A DNA stretch of 64,000 bases, taken from contig NC_081411.1 of NCBI RefSeq assembly GCF_030272615.1, positions 825,026,397 to 825,090,396 on the forward strand, given 5' to 3'. Under the pieces are notes generated by a model, which searched no databases, was not told where the DNA came from, and worked only from the letters and a program-made list of their open reading frames with translations. Positions 30,653 to 42,440 of this stretch are shown here, one piece after another. Within the stretch, counting starts at the first letter, position 1. Each line of letters begins with the position of its first letter. Origin of the DNA: Cryptomeria japonica. Lineage: Eukaryota > Streptophyta > Pinopsida > Cupressales > Cupressaceae. Made by a program: the position numbers and the translations under genes.

Positions 30653-31973
30653 TGTAGCGTCCTAAAATTGTGACACTTGAAATTTCAACTGCATTTGGGT
30701 CTTCACGATGGCAGCGCAACGTTGAACCTGAATGGAGACCCTGAAACCTGATTGCGACATCAAAAACTGCATCTTTCTGCACCTTGGCCTGATCCTCCTT
30801 GCACCCTGTTGTCCCGAGAGGTGGGACCATGGCGCCCAGCGCCCTGGTCCTTCAGGACCATGGCGCCCAGCGCCCTGGTCCTTCAGGACCCTGGCGCCCA
30901 GCGCCCTGGTCCCTCAGGACCATGGTGCCTAGCGCCCTGGTCCCTCAGGACCATGGCACCCAGTGCCCTGGTCCCTGGACCTATTTTGGGCCCGGTCTCT
31001 TGTTGGGCATCAGGTCTTTAAGTTTGCAATTTGGAAAATAATGTTCCTGGATCAGCCTAAGGTCAGAAAAATTAGTCTCTCAACCCTAATTGACAAGCAT
31101 ATAAACTACTTTTCCTCTCCTAGAAAGGGAGGAAGAAAATAAGCAAGAGGAAGACGCGGAAGCGATAGGCAAACATTCAAACATTCAAGCATTCAAGCAT
31201 TCCTTCAAGCAATTGAGTATTCTAAGTCTCCATTCAAGACTAGGTGTTGCATTCAAAGACAAGGATTCAACCATTGAAGAGGAGATCACTTACAACATAT
31301 AACATACAACATCATTACACCTTCGCATGTAAGAATACAAACATTCTTACAACAAGGTATCAGTACTTGTTTACATTACAAACATTTACATTTACAACAT
31401 TCTCATTTCTTGGTTAATTCGAAAACCGGGGTTTGACCTAAAGGCAAACCCCTAATCCCTAACCCCCCAATCGTCCTCTCTTTTCTATGTGTAGGTTGCA
31501 GATACGCGACTGTAATTGAAGATCTGGAATCCTTGTGCAGAGACGAACAGATCCACCTTCGTTTCGCAGATTTTTCGGAGGACTGTGTGCACTCCGGGTG
31601 CCATCGTCCCGTCAACTTTCGCTCAAATTTGTAGGACAGCATCGTCTCGACATTTTACTACTAATTTCAGGTCCGTAGCTTCATCCTGTGTCCCTATCTC
31701 TGTCTACAAGCGGATTTTTCTTACTTTACATGCATTCCTAGTTCAATCCTTCTATCTACATTCTTTACAAAAGAGGGTATCCTTGTTGTCTCAACCCTTG
31801 AAACTCATTTAGAATCCAGTCTTGCATTGTGTGGGATTTGGATCTTGTGGGTTTCAACCCCTCTTTTGAATGTAAAGTCTCTCCTAAGTGAAAACCGTCA
31901 ACCCTAGTGACCCTCCTTTCTCTCTCCTTGGAGTTGGGGGGGGGACACCTAGGGTTCGATTTTCCGCTTTACA
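30653..31973 (+). mobile_element. Solo LTR F inside integrase of element C
   Basis: 1321 bp, tgtagcgtcctaaaattgtg to ttttccgctttaca, with TSD atact (30648-30652) and atacc (31974-31978), one mismatch. Removing it rejoins the copia frame. Contains a 31-bp minisatellite. The short Pro/Trp-rich frames here are products of that repeat. Confidence 0.9.
30826..30978. repeat. 31-bp GC-rich minisatellite in LTR F
   Basis: Five units of period 31, each built on accatggcgcccagcgccc plus tggtccttcagg, with the last unit slightly short. GC-rich in an AT-rich window. Each unit contains gcgccc and ggaccat; the period is not a multiple of three, so every frame stays open across it. Confidence 0.9.
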
Positions 31974-32284
31974 ATACCATTGGGAAATTTGATCCTAGAA
32001 GTGATGAAGGCATATTTCTTAATGAAAGCAAAGCATATAGATGTTATAACAAGAGATTGCAGAGAATTGTGGAGAGTGCTAATGTCAAAGTAGATGAGAT
32101 GTACAAAAGTCAAATCAGAATTTATGAGAAGGAACCGATAGTGGAAATGATTATATCTGAACCGATAGCACCTTTATCAGAACAAAGAGTTGAACTAGTT
32201 ACTTAGACAACATCAGAGAATTCTACAGTAACTGAAGAACAGGGAAGAGGAACAGAGAGTTAGGAGACTCCTAGGTATGAGAGA
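31974..32284 (+). pseudogene. Integrase C-terminus and linker of element C
   Basis: Continues the frame broken by F: GKFDPRSDEGIFLNESKAYR (one short deletion where FLGYS is usual), then CYNKRLQRIVESANVKVDE. The variable linker before RT has stops at 32204 and about 32262. Confidence 0.85.
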
Positions 32285-33301
32285 TTGAATCATTCTGAAG
32301 ATCAAATCATTGGGGATAAGAGCAATGGAGTGATGACAAGAAGAAGACTGGCAACTAATGAGGTATATTTAATTTCACAAGTTAAACTGGTATCAGTAAT
32401 TGAGGCATGTAAAGATGAATTTTGGTTAAAAGGTATGAAAGAAAAATTAGATCAGATTGAGAAAAATAACACATGGACTTTGGTTCCCTGGCCTAAAAAT
32501 ATAAATGTTATTGGAACTAAATGGGTTTTTAGGAATAAATTGAATGAGGATGGTCAAGTTATAAGGAATAAGGTTAGATTGGATTGTAAAGGATATTCCA
32601 AGAAGGAAGGAATTGATTATGGAGAGACTTTTGCACCGGTAGCTAGGATTGAAGTTGTAAGATTATTTCTTGTCTATGTTGCTTACAAAAAGTACAAGGT
32701 TTATCAAATGGATGTTAAATGTGCATTTTTGAATGGGGATCTTAATGAGGAAGTTTATATTCAGAAACCTGATGGTTTTTCACTATCAGATGATACATAT
32801 ATGGTTTGCAGGTTAAGGAAAGCTTTATATGGATTGAAACAAGCACCTAGAGCTTGGTATGCAAGATTGGATAAATATTTTTTGAAGCTTGGTTTTACTA
32901 AGGGCAGTGCTGACAGTAATTTATATTATAAAATCACTGATGATGATATACTGATTGTTGAAGTATTTGCTGATGACATTATTTTTGGAGGTGAAGATAA
33001 ATTGTGCATAGAATTTTCTAAGAATATGGAGAAAGAATTTGAGATGTCTATGATTGGTGAGATGAAATTTTTCTTAGGTTTGCAGATTACTCAGACTGAC
33101 AAAGGTATTTTTATCTGTCAAACTAAATATGCTAAGGAATTGTTGAAGAAATTTGGTATGAGAGATTCTAAACTAGTAAGTTCACCCATGGTTACAAGTG
33201 AGAAATTGACAAGAAAAGATGTTTCTACACCGGTAAATCCTACAAGATATAAATCTATGATTGGAGGTCTACTCTATTTAACTTAGACTAGGCCTGACAT
33301 T
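32285..33301 (+). pseudogene. Ty1/copia reverse transcriptase of element C
   Basis: Open for 333 codons: [74 protein letters not shown], the catalytic box as FADD ([12 protein letters not shown], about 32965) in place of YVDD, and [18 protein letters not shown]. The two Asp residues of the box are kept. A TAG at 33284-33286 (where Gln is usual in LTQTRPD) splits it from RNase H. Probably close to functional before the stop; the best preserved RT in the window. Confidence 0.92.
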
Positions 33302-33958
33302 ATGAATGTTGTTTGTATTGTTTCAAGATTTCAGAGTGATCCTAGAGAAAATCATGAGATGACGGTGAAAAGGATTTTTAGATACTTGCAAGGTACATCA
33401 AAATATGGCTTATGGTACCCTAAGGATGATAACTTTACTTCATGTGCATATACAGATGCTGATTGGGCTAGAGATGTTGATGACCAAAAAATTACTTCTG
33501 GTGGAGCTTTCTTTTTTGGAAAGAAGTTGGTTTCATGCATCAGCAAGAAACAGTCATGTACTTCTCTATCTATTACTGGAGCTGAGTATGTTGTTGTTGC
33601 TACTAACTGTACACAAGTTTTATGGATGAAGCAATTGTTGAAGGATATAAAGGTGGATTGTGATGCACTGGTAGTTATTCACTGTGATAACGCTGCTGCT
33701 ATTGATATATCAAAGAATATGGTATTTCATTCTAAGACAAAGTACATATCTATCAAGTATAACTTTTTGAAGGAGAAGGTAGAAGCAAATGAAGTTAGAT
33801 TGGTTTATGTGAACACTAAAGAACATATTGCAGATATTTTCACTAAACCTTTATCCAAGAAATCATTTCAGTACCTAAGAGATAGATTGGGGGTTTTTGC
33901 CCCTCCGACAAAGACTTCATTGATGTGGTTTGACATTAGTTTGGCATGCATTATCTGA
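33302..33958 (+). pseudogene. Ty1/copia RNase H of element C
   Basis: 218 codons open: AYTDADWARDVDDQKITSGG with the catalytic TDADWA motif, EYVVVATNCTQVLWMKQLL, IHCDNAAAIDISKNMVFHSK, then EHIADIFTKPLSKKSFQYLR near the C-terminus. Removes the RNA of the RNA-DNA hybrid during cDNA synthesis. In frame with RT apart from the one TAG. Confidence 0.92.
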
Positions 33959-34255
33959 TATACTATTCATTCTGGCACTGATGTGGGATGCTACTACTCA
34001 GGGGGAGTAGTCAGCTTTGAAATTTGGAGGCTTATTCTTTTTCTTTGATATTTTTGTCAGATTTATGGCATTGATGACAAAGGGGGAGAGATAGTGATGT
34101 GAAAAAGTAAAAGACAAAGAGGGAGAGATATTTATATTCAGAGGGATATGCAGGTGATTGTTGGTTGTCTTCCATAGGGGGAGATTTGTTTGGCATTTCT
34201 TGGTACTTAGATGTTTTTCACATCTAGTGTTGTCATCAATGCCAAAGGGGGAGAT
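33959..34255 (+). other. Element C 3' untranslated region
   Basis: Three purine tracts (34079, about 34177 and the PPT at 34244), with ggcattgatgacaaaggggg at 34067-34086 and ttgtcatcaatgccaaag at 34230. This block is nearly the same as 12934-13145 in pol-less element B. Confidence 0.75.
34244..34255 (+). promoter_or_regulatory. Polypurine tract of element C
   Basis: aaagggggagat directly before the 3' LTR start tgttggcc. Confidence 0.9.
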
Positions 34256-36386
34256 TGTTGGCCATTTGGTGGAATTGATTATGTGTTGCATTGATGTCAA
34301 CATTAGTTGTTTGGATGCTTTACCAACACCCTTCTAGTCTCGAGAGGATGAGTGTTTTCTGGTTAACTTTGATCAAGCATGATCCAGTAGGCTCCGATAT
34401 AATCTTGTGATGGAATTGGCTTGTTCATGATACTTATACTCTTATTTGGTTAGTTGGTTTTGGTTTGGTGATTGGATGCTATCCTGCTTCCTTATAACAT
34501 TGGTTTCTGGTTCCGGCGAGGGTTTCAACAGCAGAGCTTTTGATGGACATATTTGATTAATTGCATAAGTGGTGTTGGTGGAGCTTCTTATGGAGTTTGA
34601 GGATGTTGTTGGTGATCATGTTCGAGACTTGGCAGTTGGAGATCATTGCTGAAGCGTGTGGACCTATACTTGGTCCCGGTTGATCTAGGTTATTGATTGA
34701 CATCAATGTAATGTGTGGATAGGACCTATTGATGTATTTCTGGGATGTCTTATGTGTTGATATTACTTGTTTGGTCTAAGACTGATATGGTTTGTAATTA
34801 TGTAATTGGTTTATTGTCTGGTGGCCGACCTGATTGTTTATGGTTGAGGGTTTGTATAAATAAGATGTAAGATCTCATTGTAGATCATCATGGTTAATGT
34901 AAGAGATCATGGTCAAGGAATGTAAAGTGTGAATAATGTAATATCATTTAGGTAGAGGATTTGGTCAATCATTGGAGATCAAATTGGGTTTATGTAAGAG
35001 GATTTAGTCCTTCGATATTGAGCTTAACCAGAACTGTACTCAAGCATAGGAGATGCTATCTTTTGCAGTTCAACACTTCTCCAGATTGTAGTCTGGATTT
35101 ATATGTGTTGAAAATTGACACTCATTGGATTCATATGTTGCCATTGATGGCAATAAGATTCTATTGAAGGCATATACCAGCATTAGGAGGCATACATTGA
35201 CAGATACCGACATTGGAGTATTCAGGGTCATCACTGACACCAACACCGACACCGACATCCAATAGTTCAGTGAAGCCGACATCAGTCTAGGATCCAAAAG
35301 GTTTTATTTTTAAAATCATTTTGTAATTATTATATAGGGCCGACATTGAATATTTTTTGTAATGTATTGTAAGCCGGCATAAGGCATATTGTTTGTAGAG
35401 GGTATATAAGTGAGTCTATTAGGACATTTTGAAATAGAAGAAATAAAAAGGAAGATATATGACAAGGCAGTAGAATAAAGTGATGCAAAGGATATGTATG
35501 TAGGTCATTTGTATGTGAAAGCAATAGCATGCAAGGATTAGTAGATGGTTTGTAAAGCATTCTAGGAGGAAAGAAGATACTGACAAAAGAGTTTATGAAC
35601 AGGTACAGAACAAAGCTATAACCGGAACTCTTTTTGGCATTACAGATAAATTTTGTCAGTTCATCATTACTGTTTTATCTTAGCAGAATCTTGTAGTTAG
35701 TGAGACTCTTTTGTATTGAGTAGTGTGCTCTAGGTAGTGTTTCTTCCTGCATGTGCAGGTCTCCATGCTATGTAATATCTTTTCATATGGCCTATGAACT
35801 GATATTGTGGGTCATAAATCCCATTGTGGTTTTTCCGCTTTGAGGTTTTCCACGTATTAATTATGTGTGTTATGGTGTTCATTCATGTGGCTGGTTTATT
35901 TACTTCATGTTATATGTTTCTTCATTTACTAGTTTATATGTGTATGTTATAAAAGGGTAAAATCTTGTATTACTGATAGAACACTAATTCACCCCCCCTT
36001 TGAGTGTTCTTGGTTTCCAACAATATGTAGTCAATGAGGCTCCTTTTGTGATGAGCAGTGTGCTCTAGGTTGTTGGCCTTCCTGCAAGTTCATGCCCCTT
36101 GATTATAAATTCGCATACTTATTGTAGAAGTATTATTTGACTGTGGGTAGGCTTCCCACCGTGGTTTTTCCCTTTACGAGGTTTTCCACGTACAAATCTC
36201 GGTGTTGTGTGGATGAATTTTATTTTGTGATTATTGTTTATGCTTAATTGATTAACTGCTATTCCAGTATTATTGTTTTGGCTTCTGGTATTAAAGTTTT
36301 AATTGCTAATGCTTTCGGCAATCTGTGACAACTGATGCACCCCCCCCCCCTCTCAGTTGTCTTCCGGTTATCTAAATTGTCTAACA
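34256..36386 (+). repeat. 3' LTR of element C (interrupted by solo LTR G)
   Basis: Starts tgttggccatttggtggaat, ends tgtctaaca. Removing G and one TSD copy gives about 1.2 kb matching 14562-15781. TATA-like box at 34855-34862. One 17-bp difference near its start (a repeat unit tgttttgtcattgatg present at 14601 is absent here). Confidence 0.9.
35106..36022 (+). mobile_element. Solo LTR G
   Basis: 917 bp, tgttgaaaattgacactcat to tcttggtttccaaca, with perfect atatg duplications (35101-35105 and 36023-36027). The empty site is visible at 15420-15426 in the 5' LTR of C. Related to the LTR of element B (shared gccgacat words, tataag box at 35403-35410). No internal sequence. Confidence 0.95.
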
Positions 36387-37259
36387 ATGTTTGGTTCTAA
36401 CCTTGGAGGATGTGTTAGCATGTGCAAATCATTGGATCTATCTTGGAAGGATGATTTATGATGTATTTAGATCTCATCTTTATCCTAGAGTGGACTGTCT
36501 TGATTATTTTTTGTCCAGGGTGGCTTCTTTTGTGCAATAATGTTCATCCTATTTTGGTCGACCCTCAATTAGGTTTTTGATGTTCTATTTTCATATTTAA
36601 GGAGTGTGGATGGATGGTGTGAAATGTTTGAAATATGTGGAATGTGTGTGAATTGACAAGAAGTGTGTGTGAATTGATCATAAGTGTATGCAAATGATAT
36701 GAAATCTGATTTGAGCTTGTGAAGGTGCAAAAGTCAGAGTGTGAAGAACTTTGAAGGTGATATATTCAGGAAGACGATGTGCAAAGACAAAGATTGTGTT
36801 CAAAGATGTTTGACATGATATTGGTCACTTGATTTTGTGATTCAAGGATAATTTTCATGTTCAGGAGTTCCTTCTCATATCAATTCTACTATTTCTTTAG
36901 TCGTTATTATATGACAATGAGTGTTCTAGTAGCATTTTTGTATCTTGCCCTAAAGCAGTGAGCCTCAACTGAGAAAGTCCTTATTATATATCTTTCCTAA
37001 GGTTGTGTGCCTTATCTCTAAAAGTCCATTAGGTGTTTCTTCTCCTTGTCAGTGATCCTAAAAATTTGTAATCATAATTATTCATATTGTGAGTTAGATT
37101 CTCATCGTGGTTTTTCCTAGTTTGGATTTTCCATGTAAAATCTGGTGTTCACGTGTTTAGCGAGTTTTTCAGTAGTGTTTTGTATGGTTGATTTTTTTAA
37201 TAATTAATCTATTTTTAAGTTCCATACCTCCCCCTCTTAGTCCTTCCTTGTGGTCAACA
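36387..37259 (+). mobile_element. Element A 3' LTR, piece 3 of 3
   Basis: Noncoding. Contains the tail phrase seen near the ends of the local copia LTRs (gtggtttttcctag.ttgg.ttttcca near 37098) and a C-rich stretch (cctccccctctt, 37228), ending gtcaaca at 37259. Right flank is the K protease relic. Confidence 0.65.
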
Positions 37260-37980
37260 AAAACACATATAATGACTAACACTCTTTAATAGTGTCAATT
37301 CATCTGATATATTATCAAATGTGATATCATTATATTATGTCAATAGGTTTAGAATTCATTTCTAAAGTACTTTCTCCTCATCTATGTTACTACATGCATT
37401 AAGAATAAATGAAAAACATACCTTTTCATGTCTCAAATCATCAGGAGCATCCTTCTTTCCACCAAATAGAATCTAGCATTACCACAAACGTTTTCCTTTT
37501 CCTTCCATGGAATTATGTTTCTTAACATCTTTTACCATAGTCTAATTATTTTATCTCCCATCAAATTTATCTTTCCTATCATACTACCATGGTCTTCCCA
37601 AGAATAAATGGTGTACATCCATTGGCATAAAATCAAACACTTCATCATGTGTTCACGTGTACCATAACTTTTTCCTCTTTCTATGACCATATATTTATAT
37701 ATGGGATTGGATGTTAAACATCTTCAATTTTATCTTTTCAAGCATCTCCTCATGATAACAAACTACCTATACTTCCACTATCTATAATAACCTTACAACA
37801 CTTCATTTTAGTCTTTCATACTATCATGAAAATAATTCTTCCATATAGTAGTTATTTATCTATACCATCAAGTTTTAACAAAACCCTTTTTGTAACCAAT
37901 GTTTCACCTCTCTTAGGTTCATCTGTTAGAATTTTTGACCCTATTGGATCTTCATTAATATATGCACATTTTACATTACC
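37260..37980 (-). pseudogene. Ty3/gypsy protease relic of element K
   Basis: Minus-strand translation gives a retroviral-type aspartic protease region: DPIGSKILTDEPKRGETLVT, then KCCKVIIDSGSIGSLLS with the catalytic Asp-Ser-Gly near 37780-37790, and MPMDVHHLFLGRPW at 37586-37627. Many stops and shifts in between. The last 180 bp toward 37260 are too decayed to read. RT and integrase would lie further left but A interrupts there. Upstream coding sequence resumes at 45040 after solo LTR N. Confidence 0.75.
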
Positions 37981-40900
37981 TATAATTCCCCACCAGGAAA
38001 CCCTGAAGGGATAAAGCTAAAACAGACGAATGAAGTGCAAATAATTTTAAAAAAAAAATAAGACACAACATAATGATACAATGAGTTATAAAAGCTCAGA
38101 TAACACAACGGAAGACTAAACAATACCTAAGGAGTTTCCCAACATGATTACTTAATTTAACATCTAACTCAACTCACGACATTGGATCCAATTAAGCAGG
38201 TTAACTTAATTTCATGTTATTACTTTAAACAAAGATATAATTTGTTCAGTAAATTAAAATTATAGATAATAGGTTACATTCATCCATTATGGTTGAAGAT
38301 GAAGTTAACATGAGGAAATTCACCCATTAAATTTAAAATTAGATTACATAATGAGTTTACCCATTAAGGTTAAAATATAGATGGCACAATGAGGTTCATC
38401 CATTAGAGTTAAAGCTATGGATAACATGACTAAGTTTATCCAATAAATTTTAACCATTCATTATGTACAATCTTACATTAAACACATGTCGTGCATCTAG
38501 TTCCATAACATACTTTAACTTCATCATAAACTAATGAATACTTTCCATGCATACTTAATTGCGCTATCGATAGCTGAATATATTTCATTAATCAAATCTA
38601 CATTCTTTTATGATCCCTATTACTGCATTTAATAAAATGACTACATACATGCATTTATGATTAATTTCATGTAATCCCCATTATACATTTTAACATAAAG
38701 CATCCATACATGACAAATTAAAAGGTAACATAAGAATGGAAAAACACTACATAACACTGAAATGATCTCGGAGTTCACCTCTAATGGGCTACATCTCTGG
38801 GTCCGCTCAACTACAAGACCTCTCTGATAATTAATCAATAGTGAAGAATACATAAGGTTCACATCATTTGCAATCCTTCCATCAAGGTGAACATAACCAA
38901 CAATACATACGACCACATTGGTCAAATAAATACATGAATGATCCTTGAATAGGCAAGGATCCAACTAAACATAATAAGAAGCAATAATAAAAGATCAACT
39001 AGAGAATCCGTGAAACTAAATCTTCACAACCCATCATAAGCATCCCATGGTCTCACATGAATATCAGGTTTTCATGAGGGCAATAAACATCAGGACGACT
39101 CCACAAGCATGCTCCTATAGAAGGCAACACAATAACACACTAGCGAACATATTCAAGCGAACTCCTAAAACCCAGGAATACACAAGGTCAAGCAAACAGA
39201 GTTCAATATGGTAGGATTACCCACTTGGTCAAACTAAACTTCATACGGGGTGCACTGACTGACGGTACTCTAACTAGAGACCTGACCAGCTCTGGTCTAC
39301 CACAAACCAATATTAAACACTCACACAAAGGACATGATCGAATAAAAACCATCACATGAAAACAATCAAGATTCGGGATCAAGGACATAAACCGGTACCC
39401 AAATCGACAAACGACAATAACCAACAATTACAAACAAGGACTTGTCATTCCCTAAGCAAATGCAAAAACATAAATTTAAACATGCACATGCATAAACTAG
39501 AGAAGACAATCATTTTCCACATTGGTTAAACATTAAAATCGATCCAGTTTTCTAGAGGATCTAAGTTTGATTGCAATAATCTACCTCATCTAGGTACATG
39601 TCATTCATGGTTTTCTAACTTGCTAAGTTCATATGCATCATAACATAACATAACTACTTCATCATGAGTCTTTAAACCAATTTCACATTAACATAAATAT
39701 TCTATACACAGAACACCCAATGATATAAAATCAAAATATTCAGATTAATCAACTAACATATGATATTTTTTGTTCAAAATAAATCATCATTCTTATTCTT
39801 TTTCGAAATAAATAAACCACTCTTATATCTCCAAAACTAGCATATACTTTTAAAAAATGGAAATATACACATAAAGAAACAAAAGAAATAGATAAATATT
39901 TCCCAACGAAATAAAATTTCCCTTGCATATATTAAAACAAATACACGATCTAAAGATATTAATTAGTATATATTTCTCTATATATATACCTAAATTAAGA
40001 AATTAATGAGTGAACAATAATTATTATATATTTGAAAATATACGCTAATTAAGAATCAACGATTAATATATATTAATGTATAAATTATCTCAATTAACAT
40101 ATATTTAGTAATATACATTAATTAATAATTAATAATTAATATATAATTAATTAAATATATTAATTAAATTTTTGTTTATTTTAAAAAAATAAATTTAAAT
40201 TTAATACAAAGAAAAATTGTTTTAACAACCACACGGTTTCTATCATTTCTCAAAAACCCAGAACTTGATTTTTACAAAATTTATATAAAATTTAGGATGC
40301 AAAGTCACCAAGAAACCTAAAAAAAATAGTAGAAACCCAGTTTGTAAATTTGGAGATATCATTGACATTCTAAAACAGCATAATAAAAATGTCTACAGGG
40401 GTTTCATTTTGGAACAAAATTTGGCAGCATAACAACATGCCAGGGAAGCATTTTTAAACCAAAATAATTCCTTCCAGCTTAAATTTAATGGAAATAAAAC
40501 ATGAATCAAAACTATATCCAACCAAAAATTGGAAATCAAATAACAAAATGATAAAAAGTTTTCTTATCCATTTCATTTTTCCTCAAATTTAAAAAAATGG
40601 AAACCAATTAAATACTGGTAAAAAAGAATTCAACCAGTCCAGAATTTTGTGACAACACAGAGAGGGCAAAATAATAGTAAGAATTTATCAAAACAAAATT
40701 CATAAGGCCAAATTGACTGAAACTATCAAATTAATTCTGGCTACAAAGGAATGGGAAGAGGAAAAATATAACTATATTCCGCATTCCTCTAAAATGAAAC
40801 TACCAGAAGAAACACATAGGCTGGAAGCACAGGAGGGTATTTCTGGCAAAATTTTGCCAGCATAACATCTATGATTTAAATTTGAAAAATAAATATTTTA

Positions 40901-41157
40901 TCATAAACAAAATCAAAATCCAACCAGAAATTGAAGACACGTTTTTTTTTTATAAAAACACACCAGAAACTACAGAGAGAGGAAGAAATATTTGATCCAA
41001 TATTAAAAATAAATGAAACAGACAGAAGCTATCTAACCTGTGAAGTTTTCCTAGAATATCTTGTGGAAGAGCTCATGCAACCAGACTCCCATGCCAACCC
41101 TTCCTTCGAGATCCTTGTTTCCCCAACATGTATCCAAGAAAATAAAAAATTTCTTCC

Positions 41158-41527
41158 TGTTAGAGTAATTGGGTCTTTACTTGATTAATTAAACATTATT
41201 TGTTTAATTCTTTAAGTTTCCAATTATCTTTTTACACTTAAACTAATATTAGGTGCATATAATTAATTATTTTAATTAATTATTATGTGCAAACCTAGGG
41301 TTTTCCCTTTTTAGGGTTTCTTGACCTATTAAAGGTTGAGTTCTTTCTTTTCATTGTAAGAATCACATTACATATTTTTGTGAATATTGAGTTCTCTCTT
41401 TTAGAGCATATTCCATGTGTTTTGTATGTTCTTCAGATTTTGCTTCATTGCTTCTCCTTGTAACAGGCTATTCGGCTTGTAGAAGATCTTTAGGCTCCTG
41501 TGGTGTTGTATTTTCTCAACTCCTATA
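41158..41527 (+). repeat. 5' LTR of element J
   Basis: 370 bp, tgttagagtaattggg to ctcaactcctata. Differs from the 3' copy at roughly 5% of sites by eye, mostly in the first 100 bp. Confidence 0.92.
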
Positions 41528-41539
41528 TGGTATCAAAGC
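41528..41539 (+). promoter_or_regulatory. Primer binding site of element J
   Basis: tggtatcaaagc, one mismatch to the initiator tRNA-Met site, immediately after the LTR. Confidence 0.9.
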
Positions 41540-41999
41540 TTGGATCTGCAGCTACCTGTTCTTGTTTTGAGAATTTTTGCTTTGGAAGCAGATCTGGGGT
41601 TTCAAAAAAAATTTATGTACCTAGGGTTTGAGCTTTTTTCTGAGCACTTTGGGCCTAAACGGACCTCACCATCGTGCTCAGAAGGCCCGAAAACCCCTAT
41701 GGTCATATAAAATTTGACCTATTTTGGTTCCTGAGCCTCTGGGAGCATTTTTTTTTCTCAGATCAAGGTCGTACGACCTTGGCATGCAGATCGAGAAAAA
41801 AATTTCAAAAAAATAAAAAATTTTCCTTTTTCAGCATGCAGGCTGAAATTTGCTTTTAAAAAAAAAAATTGAAAAAAAAAAGCGAAAAAAAAAGAGGTGT
41901 TTGTTTCTTTTTAAGAAAAAAAAAAATTTTGGGGAAATATTTTTTTTGGGGTTTGGGGGTACCGTAGGGTACCAGACTGATAGGCCTGTCAGACCTGTC

Positions 42000-42440
42000 A
42001 GTTCGGCCTCTGCAGCCCCCGCCGACAGTCCTTTCCGGCGTTCCTCCCCGGCCCCCACCGGCTACAGACTCCGGCCCCCGCCGGTCATTCCCTCTGGCTT
42101 CTCCCCGGCTTCCGCTCCCACTCCCGCCGGCCGCTCAGCTCCTCGCCGGCCACTGCTTGTTCCTCCAATCGCCGCCCATAGCTCCTCCCCACTGGCCTCT
42201 GCTTGTTCCTCCAGCCGCCACCCGCAGCTCCTCTCCCCGGCCATGCTCCGCCCTAGCCCCCGCCGCTTAGTCCCCGGCCGCTGCTCCGGCTCCCCGGCCC
42301 TTTTTTCCAGCCGGCCACCGCTCCGCCACCGAGTCGCCACCCGGCCGCTACCCTACCACCGGAGCTCCGCCTGGCCACCACCGGTGCGCCACCCACTGGC
42401 CATCGGACCACCAACAAGCAACCAGACCCCCTTTTTTGGC
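42000..42440. other. GC-rich island inside element J
   Basis: Strongly biased to C on the plus strand with recurrent gccggc, ccccgcc and cctccc words; CpG-rich in an AT-rich window. No recognisable protein. Could be acquired host sequence or the leader of the parent copia family. Confidence 0.6.

Larger units (their letters stand above)
14562..36386 (+). mobile_element. Element C: Ty1/copia retrotransposon with many insertions
   Basis: 5' LTR 14562-15781 and 3' LTR 34256-36386 (interrupted by solo LTR G). gag-pol lies at 28690-33958 (interrupted by solo LTR F). The 5' internal part is occupied by a CACTA-like end, tandem element E and LTRs D/D1; the PBS and gag N-terminus appear lost. Flanking pentamers are acatt (14557-14561) and atgtt (36387-36391). 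They differ at the two positions expected if a single acgtt site lost its CpG by deamination on opposite strands. C lies in the 3' LTR of A. Confidence 0.85.
1517..37259 (+). mobile_element. Element A: old Ty1/copia retrotransposon hosting B and C
   Basis: Composite span. Visible parts of A are pol (1750-4465), a 3' untranslated region with PPT, and a 3' LTR in three pieces (4736-4812, 14036-14561, 36387-37259). The pieces are separated by element B (4813-14035) and element C (14562-36386). Together they give an LTR of about 1.48 kb that starts tattgg (TG decayed to TA) after the PPT and ends gtcaaca. The gag part and 5' LTR are absent, cut off by L or beyond the left edge. To the right, A abuts the protease relic of element K, so A is inserted in K. 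Confidence 0.75.

Noticed and set aside
30732-31041. Three overlapping Pro/Trp-rich frames
   Set aside because: They are the three phases of the 31-bp minisatellite in solo LTR F.
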